A stretch of DNA of 64,000 nucleotides from Aureimonas sp. AU20. GTDB lineage: Bacteria; Pseudomonadota; Alphaproteobacteria; Rhizobiales; Rhizobiaceae. The DNA is taken from assembly GCF_001442755.1 (NCBI RefSeq), contig NZ_CP006369.1:310001-374000 (forward strand), written 5' to 3'. Made by a program: the position numbers and the translations under genes. Each line of letters starts with the position of its first letter. Positions within the stretch are counted from its first letter, which is position 1. Below, one piece after another: positions 24,547 to 31,718 of this stretch. Below the pieces are notes generated by a model, which did not search any database, was not told where the DNA came from, and saw nothing but the letters and a program-made list of their open reading frames with translations.

Positions 24547-25484
24547 CGGGTGGCGACCTTCGGCTGAGCGGCACCGGGCGCCGCCTGCGCTTCGTCCAAC
24601 ATCTGGCGAACGGCCTCGACCTGCCGACGCGCGGCTTGGCCGAGCGGATGCAGGGGAAGGCGAACCGTCGTCTCACTTCCGATGGCATCCTGCAAAAGCT
24701 CTTTCAGCGCGGGCACGCCCTCCGCCTCCACGAGATCGGCAAGCGGCTTCAAACGCGCGGCGACGTCCCTCACGCGGGCGACATCCCCCTCCTCGATGGC
24801 CTGCCAGAGCGCGACCACCAAGGCCGGTGTGCAGTTCGCGACGGCGCTGAACAGCCCGTCCGCCCCCAGCAGTCCGCAGGCGGCGGCCGTCGGCTCGTGA
24901 GCCGCGAGAAACGAGACGCCATTTCTGGCCCGGCTCATGCATTCGACATGCAGCGGGTTGGGCGAATGGTCAATGACCGACGCCACCGTTCCGATGCCGG
25001 TCAGTTCCGCCATCTCCACCGACGACAGCCGGACCTTCGTCCTCGCCTCGTCGAACTCCAGAAGGAGCGGCAGGGACGTCGCGCCCGCGACGGCTTCGAC
25101 ATGGCGGCGAATGCCGGGAAAGGTCGGCTTGTTGTAATAGGGCATGACGAGAACGAGCCCGTCCGCCCCGGCACCGGCGGCATCCATGGCGAGCGTGACG
25201 GACGCTGCCGTGCTGGGAAAGCCGATGTCGGCCAGAACGGCCATCGGCCCCTTGGCGCCGCTCGCGGCCTCGATCAGCGCGATGCGCTCGGCGCGCGAAA
25301 GCGTGGACCCCTCGCCCGCCCATCCCGCGACCGAGAGCGCCGAGACGCCGCAGCGCGCCTGCCATCGCGCGAGGCAGGCGACGCGGAACGTGTCCACCCG
25401 CGACGCATGGCCGAGGTTCAAGTCGAAGTTGGAGGTGAAAGGCGTGATCAAGGACGTGACCACGCCGGTGAATGCCGTACTCAT
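24543..25484 (-). CDS. DapA-family protein lacking canonical catalytic residues
   Basis: A 313-residue member of the dihydrodipicolinate synthase/N-acetylneuraminate lyase family (TIM barrel). It keeps the GxxGE region as VAGWAGEGSTLSRAERIALIE and MPYYNKPTFPGIRRHVEAVAG. However, the catalytic tyrosine segment (normally YNVPxRTG) reads EFDEARTKV and the Schiff-base lysine segment (normally GIKE) reads VASVIDHS, so both Tyr133 and Lys161 equivalents appear missing. It is unlikely to be an ordinary aldolase. A short insertion rich in Arg and Cys follows the first strand. The ATG at 25484 gives the expected N-terminus TGVVTSLITPF. The small gene downstream is coupled. Confidence 0.75.
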   Translation of the reverse strand: MSTAFTGVVTSLITPFTSNFDLNLGHASRVDTFRVACLARWQARCGVSALSVAGWAGEGSTLSRAERIALIEAASGAKGPMAVLADIGFPSTAASVTLAMDAAGAGADGLVLVMPYYNKPTFPGIRRHVEAVAGATSLPLLLEFDEARTKVRLSSVEMAELTGIGTVASVIDHSPNPLHVECMSRARNGVSFLAAHEPTAAACGLLGADGLFSAVANCTPALVVALWQAIEEGDVARVRDVAARLKPLADLVEAEGVPALKELLQDAIGSETTVRLPLHPLGQAARRQVEAVRQMLDEAQAAPGAAQPKVATR

Positions 25485-25771
25485 CGAAGGAGATCGCTCC
25501 CGTTGTCTCGATGAGGGGAGAATTCGGCAGGACCGCATAAAGGGTCCATACGAGTTTTCAGAACGGGGACGCCGGGGCGCGAAACTGTATCGGGCGAGAG
25601 AGCGGCGGCGCCTCGCCCGCGCCGCTTGCCTCGGGTTCGATGCAAGCCTCGGCCGCCGGAGCCGCGATATACAGGCCCCTCTCACTGGCCCACCCCGTGC
25701 GGCTCGGTGAAACGAGGCCAGCATGTTTCCGAGAGAGAAAGCCGCTTGCCGAACAGCGGCAGCGATCCGGC

Positions 25772-26368
25772 TTATCTGCGCTCCGCGAGCAAACCCGAAG
25801 CCATCACGCGGAAGGCTTCGACAGCCCTTGGAAGAACGGACCGGGGCTCGTCGCTCGCCGCGACCCAAAGGGCCGCATTCAGGGCCGCGCCGTTCAGGAG
25901 GCGCGCAACGGCTTCGACATCAATGGGTTTCAGCATCCCGTCCGCCATCAGTCGCTCGACCGCCTGTTTCGTCATTTCGAGGCAGGCGTTCTGGCTGGGC
26001 CAGTGGGACGGGTCTCCCAGAAAGGCCGGCCCGTCCAGAAGCACGATGCGCCGGATTTCGGGGTCGAGCGCCATCTCGATATAGGCCGCGCCTTCTGCGA
26101 TCAGCCCGTCCCAATCGCTGCTTGCGGATGCGGCGGCGTCTCGCGCCCGCGCCGCCATCTCGCCATCGACCTCGGCCACCACGGCGGCGAGCAGCCCCTT
26201 CTTGTCGCCGAAATTGTGATAGAGCGCGCCGCGTGTCAGACCCGCCTCGGCGGTCAGCTCGTCCATCGAGGCGGCGGCGAAGCCCTTTTCGGCAAAGGCG
26301 CGGCGACCCGCCGAAACCAACTTGGCGCGATTTTCCTCCATGGTCTCGGCGCGGCGTCTGGGAGCCAT
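25772..26368 (-). CDS. TetR-family regulator
   Basis: A 198-residue TetR repressor. The helix-turn-helix is in residues 10-55 (ENRAKLVSAGRRAFAEKGF, MDELTAEAGLTRGALYHNFGDKKGLL), followed by an all-helical ligand domain. The ATG at 26368 is preferred to a TTG at 26389. It is divergent from the RidA gene, and two palindromes in the shared region (26409-26423 and 26435-26449) are good candidate operators for autoregulation and control of RidA. Confidence 0.87.
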   Translation of the reverse strand: MAPRRRAETMEENRAKLVSAGRRAFAEKGFAAASMDELTAEAGLTRGALYHNFGDKKGLLAAVVAEVDGEMAARARDAAASASSDWDGLIAEGAAYIEMALDPEIRRIVLLDGPAFLGDPSHWPSQNACLEMTKQAVERLMADGMLKPIDVEAVARLLNGAALNAALWVAASDEPRSVLPRAVEAFRVMASGLLAERR

Positions 26369-26404
26369 GGCAGGGTTGATCCTCGGCAAAGCACAAGCAC
26401 CCAG

Positions 26405-26450
26405 TTGACATACGGGGCGTATGCGATAATTTCACATACGGGCCGTATAT
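26405..26450. promoter_or_regulatory. Divergent promoter with two TetR-type operators
   Basis: A perfect -35 box TTGACA lies at 26405-26410, with GATAAT at 26425-26430 at an unusually short 14-bp spacing. Two related palindromes overlap it: CATACG-GGG-CGTATG at 26409-26423 and ATACGG-G-CCGTAT at 26436-26448, centres 26 bp apart. They probably bind the adjacent TetR protein. Confidence 0.65.
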
Positions 26451-26527
26451 CACGGAATGCCGGCTGCACGAAGCCCCTTGGCCTTTCGAAGGCGAAGGCC
26501 CCGCATCCCATCAGCAAGGAACCCATC

Positions 26528-26941
26528 ATGACCAAACGCGACGCCGTCTTTCCCGCCGATCGCCACGCGCTCTACGAAGCCCACAGCTATTCCGCCGCGA
26601 TCCGCTCCGCCGATCTTCTGTTCGTTTCGGGCCAAGTGGGAAGCCGTGCGGACGGCTCGCCGGAGCCCGACTTCAAGGAGCAGGTCCGGCTCGCCTTCGT
26701 CAATCTGGAAGCGACGCTGGCCGCCGGGGGCTGCACCTTCGACGACATCGTCGATGTGACGACGTTCCACACCGATCCCGAGAACCAGTTTCCGACGATC
26801 ATGGAAGTGAAGACGGAGATCTTCTCCGAGGCGCCCTATCCCAACTGGACGGCGATCGGCGTCAACTGGCTCGCCGGCTTCGACTTCGAGATCAAGGTCA
26901 TCGCTCGCATTCCGGCAGGCGCGCACGCACCGTCTCGCTGA
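26528..26941 (+). CDS. RidA/YjgF/UK114 family protein
   Basis: A 137-residue RidA-superfamily protein. RidA proteins hydrolyse reactive enamines and imines formed by PLP enzymes. Visible elements are SGQVGSRADGS, LEATLAAGGCTFDDIVDVTTF and IKVIARIPAG, whose arginine corresponds to the substrate carboxylate ligand in active RidA. ATG 26528 follows AAGGA by 8 bases. The regulator next door and the operator pair suggest it is induced by a small molecule, more like the Rid subfamilies tied to catabolism than to housekeeping RidA. Confidence 0.85.
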   Translation: MTKRDAVFPADRHALYEAHSYSAAIRSADLLFVSGQVGSRADGSPEPDFKEQVRLAFVNLEATLAAGGCTFDDIVDVTTFHTDPENQFPTIMEVKTEIFSEAPYPNWTAIGVNWLAGFDFEIKVIARIPAGAHAPSR

Positions 26942-27072
26942 GCGTGCGAAAAGGAGCCGGACAATGCGTCGCGACCGATCGACCCCGCTATGAGTTCGTC
27001 GCCTGCATGATGTAGGACCATCGGACGCGGCGCCGGCGCGCCGAGTGTCACTTCAAGCCCGGAGAAAATCGC

Positions 27073-27282
27073 ATGAAGATCAGCGCTCGCAACCAGCTCA
27101 AGGGCAAGGTCGTCGAAATCACCAAGGGCGCGACCACCGCGCATGTGCGGATCGAAGTCGCGGGCGGCGCGATCATCACCTCGTCCATCACGAACGAAGC
27201 CGTGGATGCGCTCGGCCTCGAAGTGGGCAAGGACGCCTATGCCGTGGTGAAGGCGTCCGACGTGATGATCGCGGTCGACTGA
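27073..27282 (+). CDS. Molybdopterin-binding Mop-domain protein
   Basis: A 69-residue single Mop domain. The sequence MKISARNQLKGKVVEITKGA, then EVAGGAIITSSITNEAVDALGL and AYAVVKASDVMIAVD, matches the molbindin family, small hexameric proteins that bind molybdate or related oxyanions in the cytoplasm. The ATG follows CCGGAG by 7 bases. No other molybdenum gene is near. It ends just before a convergent MFS gene, with a hairpin between. Confidence 0.88.
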   Translation: MKISARNQLKGKVVEITKGATTAHVRIEVAGGAIITSSITNEAVDALGLEVGKDAYAVVKASDVMIAVD

Positions 27283-27325
27283 CCGAACCGAGACGTCACC
27301 GACACGACCCGGAATCAAGAGCTGC

Positions 27326-27358
27326 AGGCCGACGCATGCGTGAGCGACGCGTCGGCCT
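27326..27358. terminator. Hairpin between convergent genes
   Basis: AGGCCGACGC (27326-27335) and GCGTCGGCCT (27349-27358) form a perfect 10-bp stem with a 13-nt loop. It lies between the Mop gene and the end of the MFS gene, touching the latter's stop codon. No T run. Confidence 0.55.
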
Positions 27359-28878
27359 CAGTGGGCGGGGCTGCTCCGCGCCCTGTAGCTTCCCAGCAGG
27401 AAGAACACGGCGACGGCGAGGGCCGCGAGAATCATCGCCGCGGTCGATAGAAGCGCCGTGTGGGTCTGACTGAAGGCGCGTTTCGCGGCGCCGATCAAGG
27501 CGGCGGCCTCCTCTCCCCCCATACCGTGGGCCACGAGAAACGCGTCGCCGATCGAGCGGGACGCCTGCTCGGCAAGCGGCGGCGCGAGCTCGGGCGGCAG
27601 GTCGATCGAGGCGGCGAAGACCGCCGACATGAACACGCCGAAGATCGTGATGCCGAACCCGGTGCCGAGTTCGTAGGAGGTCGCCTCCAGCGAGCCCGCA
27701 GCGCCACCCTTGGCCGCTTCCACCGATCCCATGATCGCGATCGAGGAGGCCGTCAGGCCTATGCTCAAGGTGAGGCCGAGCGCGGACAGCAGCGCGGGAA
27801 CGGCGAGGCCGGGCTCGCCGAAATCGCTGAGGCCAAGGGCGCCGAGGCAGGCGGCGGCGATCAGGAGCGACACGCAGGCGACGCTCCGCAGGCCGAACCG
27901 GTTCGACAGCGTGCCGGCGACGGGGCCGCCCAGCGCCGCCGCGACCATGATCGGAATCATGAACAAGCCGGCCTGAAGCGGCGTCTTGCCCAGCACATAT
28001 TGCAGCTCCTGCGCCAGCGTCAGTTCGACTCCCGCCAGCGCGCCGGACGCGACGACCGCCATGATGATGCCCGCCACGATGGCGGGATGCGAGAAGAGGG
28101 TCATGTCCAGCATCGGTGTCCTGGATCGAAGCTGCCAGCGCACGAAGATCGCGAGCAGAGCGGCGCCGGCGAGAACGATCAGCGCGACCAGCGGCAGCGG
28201 CTGCTTGGCGCCGAACCCGGCCTTGATGCCGTAGACCAGCGACATCATGCCCGCGATCAGGAGCAGCGCCTGGCCGATGGGCCATCGCCCGGGCACCGTC
28301 GCCTCGCCCTTGGGCAGAAGCAGGGCGCAGGCCGGCGCGACGACGAGCATGACGGGCACGTTCACCAGAAAGACGGAGCCCCACCAGAAATGGGCGAGAA
28401 GCCCGCCTCCGATCAGCGGCCCGACGGCCGCACCGGCCGCGCCGACCGTTCCCCAAAGGCCCAGCGCCATTGCGCGCTCGCCGTCGTCCTCGAAGGTCTT
28501 GCGAATGATCCCGAGAACGCTCGGCATGACCATGGCGCCGCCCATTGCCAGGAGGCCGCGCGCCGCGATCAGCAGGCCGGCGCTGGTGGAAAAGGCGGCC
28601 AGGGCCGAAGCCAGGCCGAAGACGACGAGCCCAAGCAACAGGATTTTTCGCGCGCCCACCTTGTCGGCCAGCGTCCCCATCGGCACGACCAGCCCCGCCA
28701 TCAGCAGCGGATAGATATCGATGATCCAGAGCACCGCGTTGGCCGACGCGCGCAGATCCTGCGTCAGGGTCGGCACGGCGACATGCAGGATCGTCATGTC
28801 GAGGACGACCGGCAGAAAGGCCAGCATGACGGCGAGGAGGGTGAGCCAACGTCTGGGATCGGGCTGTTCGGCGGTCAT
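27358..28878 (-). CDS. MFS multidrug efflux pump, DHA2 family (14 TMS)
   Basis: A 506-residue inner-membrane transporter of the DHA2 group, related to SmvA and QacA, which export drugs and cationic biocides with protons. It has about 14 hydrophobic spans. The first has the motif LDMTILHVAVPTLTQDL, motif A is GTLADKVGARKILL, and motif C is LGLWGTVGAAGAAVGPLIGG. The TetR gene at 28969 is divergent, and its operator lies in the -35/-10 spacer of this gene's promoter (28906-28935), so expression is probably repressed until an inducing compound is present. Confidence 0.9.
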   Translation of the reverse strand: MTAEQPDPRRWLTLLAVMLAFLPVVLDMTILHVAVPTLTQDLRASANAVLWIIDIYPLLMAGLVVPMGTLADKVGARKILLLGLVVFGLASALAAFSTSAGLLIAARGLLAMGGAMVMPSVLGIIRKTFEDDGERAMALGLWGTVGAAGAAVGPLIGGGLLAHFWWGSVFLVNVPVMLVVAPACALLLPKGEATVPGRWPIGQALLLIAGMMSLVYGIKAGFGAKQPLPLVALIVLAGAALLAIFVRWQLRSRTPMLDMTLFSHPAIVAGIIMAVVASGALAGVELTLAQELQYVLGKTPLQAGLFMIPIMVAAALGGPVAGTLSNRFGLRSVACVSLLIAAACLGALGLSDFGEPGLAVPALLSALGLTLSIGLTASSIAIMGSVEAAKGGAAGSLEATSYELGTGFGITIFGVFMSAVFAASIDLPPELAPPLAEQASRSIGDAFLVAHGMGGEEAAALIGAAKRAFSQTHTALLSTAAMILAALAVAVFFLLGSYRARSSPAH

Positions 28879-28905
28879 GACGGATCTCTATCCCGGTTGC
28901 GCCGG

Positions 28906-28935
28906 GTTATATAAATACATACGTATGGATTTCAA
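28906..28935 (-). promoter_or_regulatory. Promoter of the MFS gene with embedded TetR operator
   Basis: Reading the minus strand, TTGAAA (28935-28930) and TATAAC (28911-28906) are separated by 18 bp. The spacer holds a palindrome, CATACGTATG at 28918-28927, extendable to 28915-28930 with one mismatched pair. Binding of the divergent TetR protein there would block RNA polymerase. Confidence 0.7.
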
Positions 28936-28968
28936 CGAGAATTCATCCGAGCGCGGAGAGCCGGACGC

Positions 28969-29514
28969 ATGGGACGAAAGCCGACCATTACGCGCGAAAC
29001 CCTGCTCGACGCGGCGGAGGCGATCGTGCGGGCCGAGGGGCCGCAGGGCCTGACGATCGATCAGCTGGCGAAAGCGGCCGGCATCTCGAAAGGCGGCGTG
29101 CAATATTCCTTCGCCTCGAAGGACGCCCTGGTGAAAGCGCTGGTGGACCGCTGGACCGACCGGTTCGACCAGATGCTCGAGCCCGATCGCGCGGCGTCAC
29201 CGGCCGAGTTCGTCCGGCGCTACATCGCGGCCCTGCGGTCCTCACAGAATGCGATGGACGCCAAGATGGCGGGGCTGATGATCGCCTATATCCAGAACCC
29301 GGAAAACCTCAGCCAGACGAGGGCGTGGTATCGCTCGATCTTCGATCGGCTCTCGGGCGATGCACCGGAGGCCGAGGCCGCGCGCGTGGCCTTTCTCGCG
29401 GTCGAGGGCCTGTTCCTCATGCAGATCATCGGCTTGAGCGAAGACGGCATTCCCTCCTCCCTGCTCGATGATGTCGAGCGCGTTCTCTCCCGCCTGCTCG
29501 ACCGCCCTCTCTGA
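28969..29514 (+). CDS. TetR-family regulator of the MFS pump
   Basis: A 181-residue TetR protein with helix-turn-helix (RETLLDAAEAIVRAEG, IDQLAKAAGISKGGVQYSFASKDAL) and a C-terminal domain containing VAFLAVEGLFLMQIIGL. It is divergent from the DHA2 pump gene, 90 bases away, with a palindromic operator in between. The arrangement matches drug-responsive repressors such as SmvR, though no specific ligand can be read from sequence. Confidence 0.88.
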   Translation: MGRKPTITRETLLDAAEAIVRAEGPQGLTIDQLAKAAGISKGGVQYSFASKDALVKALVDRWTDRFDQMLEPDRAASPAEFVRRYIAALRSSQNAMDAKMAGLMIAYIQNPENLSQTRAWYRSIFDRLSGDAPEAEAARVAFLAVEGLFLMQIIGLSEDGIPSSLLDDVERVLSRLLDRPL

Positions 29515-29555
29515 CCGGCTTCCTTCGGATTGCAGCACGACGATCTCTCGCGCCC

Positions 29556-29585
29556 TTGCATATTAGAATATTCTAAATTAGGTAT
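29556..29585 (+). promoter_or_regulatory. bigR promoter and operator
   Basis: A perfect 14-bp AT-rich palindrome, TTAGAATATTCTAA at 29563-29576, lies 33 bases upstream of the bigR start in otherwise GC-rich DNA. TTGCAT at 29556-29561 and TAGGTA at 29579-29584 are plausible -35 and -10 elements 17 bp apart, with the palindrome between them. BigR binds an AT-rich palindrome at its own promoter in Xylella and Agrobacterium. Confidence 0.72.
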
Positions 29586-29608
29586 CCCTCAACAAAGGGA
29601 GTATCGCG

Positions 29609-29956
29609 ATGGATGGACTACAGGCGTTCGAGGAGAAGGCGGCCGAGGTCGCCGCGATCCTGAAGGCCGTCGCCAACGAGCGACGGCTGATGCTGCTGTG
29701 CAAGCTTCTCGACATGGGCGAGGCGACGGCGGGCTCGCTTGCCGAGGCCATCGGCCTGTCGCAGTCGGCCCTCTCGCAGCATCTCACCGTGCTGCGCGAA
29801 CAGGGCATCGTCGCCTATCGCCGCGAAAGCCAGACGCTCTGGTACCGCATCGCCGACCCCCGCATTTCGGCGCTTTTCGCAACGCTCCAAGGCCTGTTCT
29901 GCCCGCCCGCAGACAAGGCGGACGACCCGGAGTCCGAGGGGCGCCTCGGCGCGTAG
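29609..29956 (+). CDS. bigR: ArsR-family persulfide sensor, BigR-like
   Basis: A 115-residue ArsR-family winged-helix repressor. The recognition region is GLSQSALSQHLTVLREQG. Two cysteines, C31 (LLCKLLD) and C98 (GLFCPP), sit where BigR and SqrR have the pair that forms a di- or polysulfide bridge upon hydrogen sulfide exposure, releasing the DNA. It heads an operon of sulfur-compound transporters and a persulfide dioxygenase-like enzyme, which supports the assignment. The final residues are acidic (DDPESEGRLGA). Confidence 0.88.
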   Translation: MDGLQAFEEKAAEVAAILKAVANERRLMLLCKLLDMGEATAGSLAEAIGLSQSALSQHLTVLREQGIVAYRRESQTLWYRIADPRISALFATLQGLFCPPADKADDPESEGRLGA

Positions 29957-29966
29957 GAGAAAGACG

Positions 29967-30392
29967 TTGGATCAGTTCACCCCCCTCCCCGCCCTCTCTG
30001 GCGGCCTCCTGATCGGCCTGTCGGCCGCGCTTCTCCTCCTGGCGAACGGGCGCGTCGCCGGCATCAGCGGCATTCTCGACGGCGTGCTGAAGCCCGCCGG
30101 TTCCGAGTTCGAATGGCGCGCCGCCTTTCTCGTCGGCCTTATCGCAGCCGCCCCGTTGCTGATGTTCGCCGGCGTCGCACGGCCTCCCGTTTCGATCGAC
30201 GTCACGCTGCCCGTCGTCACGCTCGCCGGGCTCCTGGTCGGGTTCGGAACGCGGCTCGGGTCCGGCTGCACCAGCGGCCATGGCGTCTGCGGCATCGCGC
30301 GCGGCTCGCGCCGGTCGCTCGCCGCCACGCTGACCTTCATGGCGAGCGCCATGGCCACCGTCTTCCTCGTCCGGCACGGAATGGGGGGCTGA
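29967..30392 (+). CDS. YeeE/YedE family transporter, first half
   Basis: A 141-residue membrane protein of the YeeE/YedE (DUF395, PmpA-like) family with about four spans. The conserved cysteine motif GSGCTSGHGVCGIARGS is present, which in relatives handles thiosulfate or persulfide sulfur. The start is a TTG at 29967, 6 bases after AGGAGA; no ATG fits. Full-length YeeE is about twice as long; here the second half is a separate gene immediately downstream, as in other BigR operons. Confidence 0.85.
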   Translation: MDQFTPLPALSGGLLIGLSAALLLLANGRVAGISGILDGVLKPAGSEFEWRAAFLVGLIAAAPLLMFAGVARPPVSIDVTLPVVTLAGLLVGFGTRLGSGCTSGHGVCGIARGSRRSLAATLTFMASAMATVFLVRHGMGG

Positions 30393-30395
30393 GCG

Positions 30396-30854
30396 ATGGC
30401 GCGCGTTCTTCTCGCTCTCCTGTCCGGCCTCGTTTTCGGCGCGGGTCTCGTGGTGTCGCAAATGGTCGTGCCGGCCAAGGTTCTCGGCTTTCTCGACATT
30501 TTCGGCGACTGGGACCCGAGCCTTGCCTTGGTAATGATCGGCGCGATCCTCGTCGCCGCGCCGGCCTTCGCGCTGGCACGGCGGATGGAGCGGCCGTGGC
30601 TCGGCGAGCGCTTCGAAATTCCCGCGCGGCGCGAGATCGATCGGCGCCTTCTGGCCGGCGCGGCCGTGTTCGGCATCGGCTGGGGCCTTGTCGGCCTCTG
30701 CCCCGGCCCGGCGCTCGCCGCGCTCGCGCTGGCCCCCGCCCCGGCGCTCGTCTTCGTCGCCGCGATGGTCGCGGGAATGCTCCTGCTTCGCCTGATGCCC
30801 GCCCCGCGCTCGGCGCCAAGCGCCGCCGCGCCCAAGCGGAGGGCGGACGCATGA
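30396..30854 (+). CDS. YeeE/YedE-like membrane protein, second half (DUF6691)
   Basis: A 152-residue membrane protein with about four spans, matching the DUF6691 or PmpB-like partner of short YeeE proteins. Features are ALLSGLVFGAGLVVSQMV, VLGFLDIFGDWDPSLALVM and the cysteine-containing GIGWGLVGLCPGPALAAL. It likely pairs with the preceding protein to form a complete sulfur-compound channel. Four bases separate the genes, and its stop overlaps the next start (ATGA). Confidence 0.84.
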   Translation: MARVLLALLSGLVFGAGLVVSQMVVPAKVLGFLDIFGDWDPSLALVMIGAILVAAPAFALARRMERPWLGERFEIPARREIDRRLLAGAAVFGIGWGLVGLCPGPALAALALAPAPALVFVAAMVAGMLLLRLMPAPRSAPSAAAPKRRADA

Positions 30855-31669
30855 TCGCGCTGCCCTTCACGCTGGTATCCGGCGCCATGCTGGCATTGAG
30901 CGCCGCGTCCGGCGGCCTTGTCGGGCTGGTGCTCGGCCTGTTCGGCGGCGGCGGTTCGATCCTCGCCGTGCCGCTTCTGGTCTATGTCGTCGGAATCCCG
31001 TCGCCCCATGTCGCGATCGGCACGAGCGCCGTCGCGGTCGCCGCCAGCGCGCTCGGCAATCTCTGGCCGCATGCCCGCGCGAACCGGGTCAAGTGGCGCT
31101 GCGCGGCGGTGTTCGCCCTTGCTGGCGTCGCCGGCTCGCTGGCCGGCGCGGCATTCGCCAAGGCCGTCGACGGCGAGCGGCTTCTGACCCTGTTCGGCCT
31201 GGTCATGATCGGCGTCGGCCTCGCCATGATGCGTCGGAGAGGCACACAGGGCGATCCCGCCGTTCGGCTGACATGGGAAACCGCGCCCCGCCTTCTGCCG
31301 ATGCTGATTCTCATCGGCTTCGCGGTCGGCCTCTTTTCCGGCTTCTTCGGCATCGGCGGCGGCTTTTTGATCGTGCCGGGGCTGGTTCTCGCCACGGGTA
31401 TGCCGCTCGCCTTCGCCATCGGCACCTCGCTCGTCGGCGTCGCGGCCTTCGGGGCGGCGACGGCGGCGAGCTACGCCGCCTCCGGTCTCGTCGACTGGCC
31501 GCTCGCCCTTCTCTTCGTCGCCGGCGGTCTCGTCGGCGGCTGGGCCGGCGCCGCGCTCGGCGCGCATCTGTCGGGCCGCAAACAGGCGCTCGGCCTCGGC
31601 TTCGCGCTGCTCGTGGTCGCGGTCGGTTTCTTCATCGTCGCCAAGGGGCTTCCCGCCCTTCTCGGCTGA
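30851..31669 (+). CDS. Sulfite exporter TauE/SafE family protein
   Basis: A 272-residue membrane protein with about eight spans in two repeats. Each repeat has the glycine-rich family motif: VLGLFGGGGSILAVPLL and FSGFFGIGGGFLIVPGL. The family exports sulfite, sulfoacetate or related anions. In this operon it probably removes sulfite produced from persulfide oxidation by the downstream enzyme. The ATG at 30851 overlaps the previous stop. Confidence 0.88.
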   Translation: MIALPFTLVSGAMLALSAASGGLVGLVLGLFGGGGSILAVPLLVYVVGIPSPHVAIGTSAVAVAASALGNLWPHARANRVKWRCAAVFALAGVAGSLAGAAFAKAVDGERLLTLFGLVMIGVGLAMMRRRGTQGDPAVRLTWETAPRLLPMLILIGFAVGLFSGFFGIGGGFLIVPGLVLATGMPLAFAIGTSLVGVAAFGAATAASYAASGLVDWPLALLFVAGGLVGGWAGAALGAHLSGRKQALGLGFALLVVAVGFFIVAKGLPALLG

Positions 31670-31671
31670 CG

Positions 31672-31707
31672 CAGCCCATCCCAGAAAGCCCAGCCCATCC
31701 CAGAAAG
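31672..31707 (+). repeat. 17-bp direct repeat between tauE-like and blh genes
   Basis: CAGCCCATCCCAGAAAG occurs at 31672-31688 and again at 31691-31707, separated by two cytosines. The second copy abuts the ribosome site of the next gene. It may affect spacing or reflect slippage. Confidence 0.8.
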
Positions 31708-31718
31708 GGAGACTTCGC

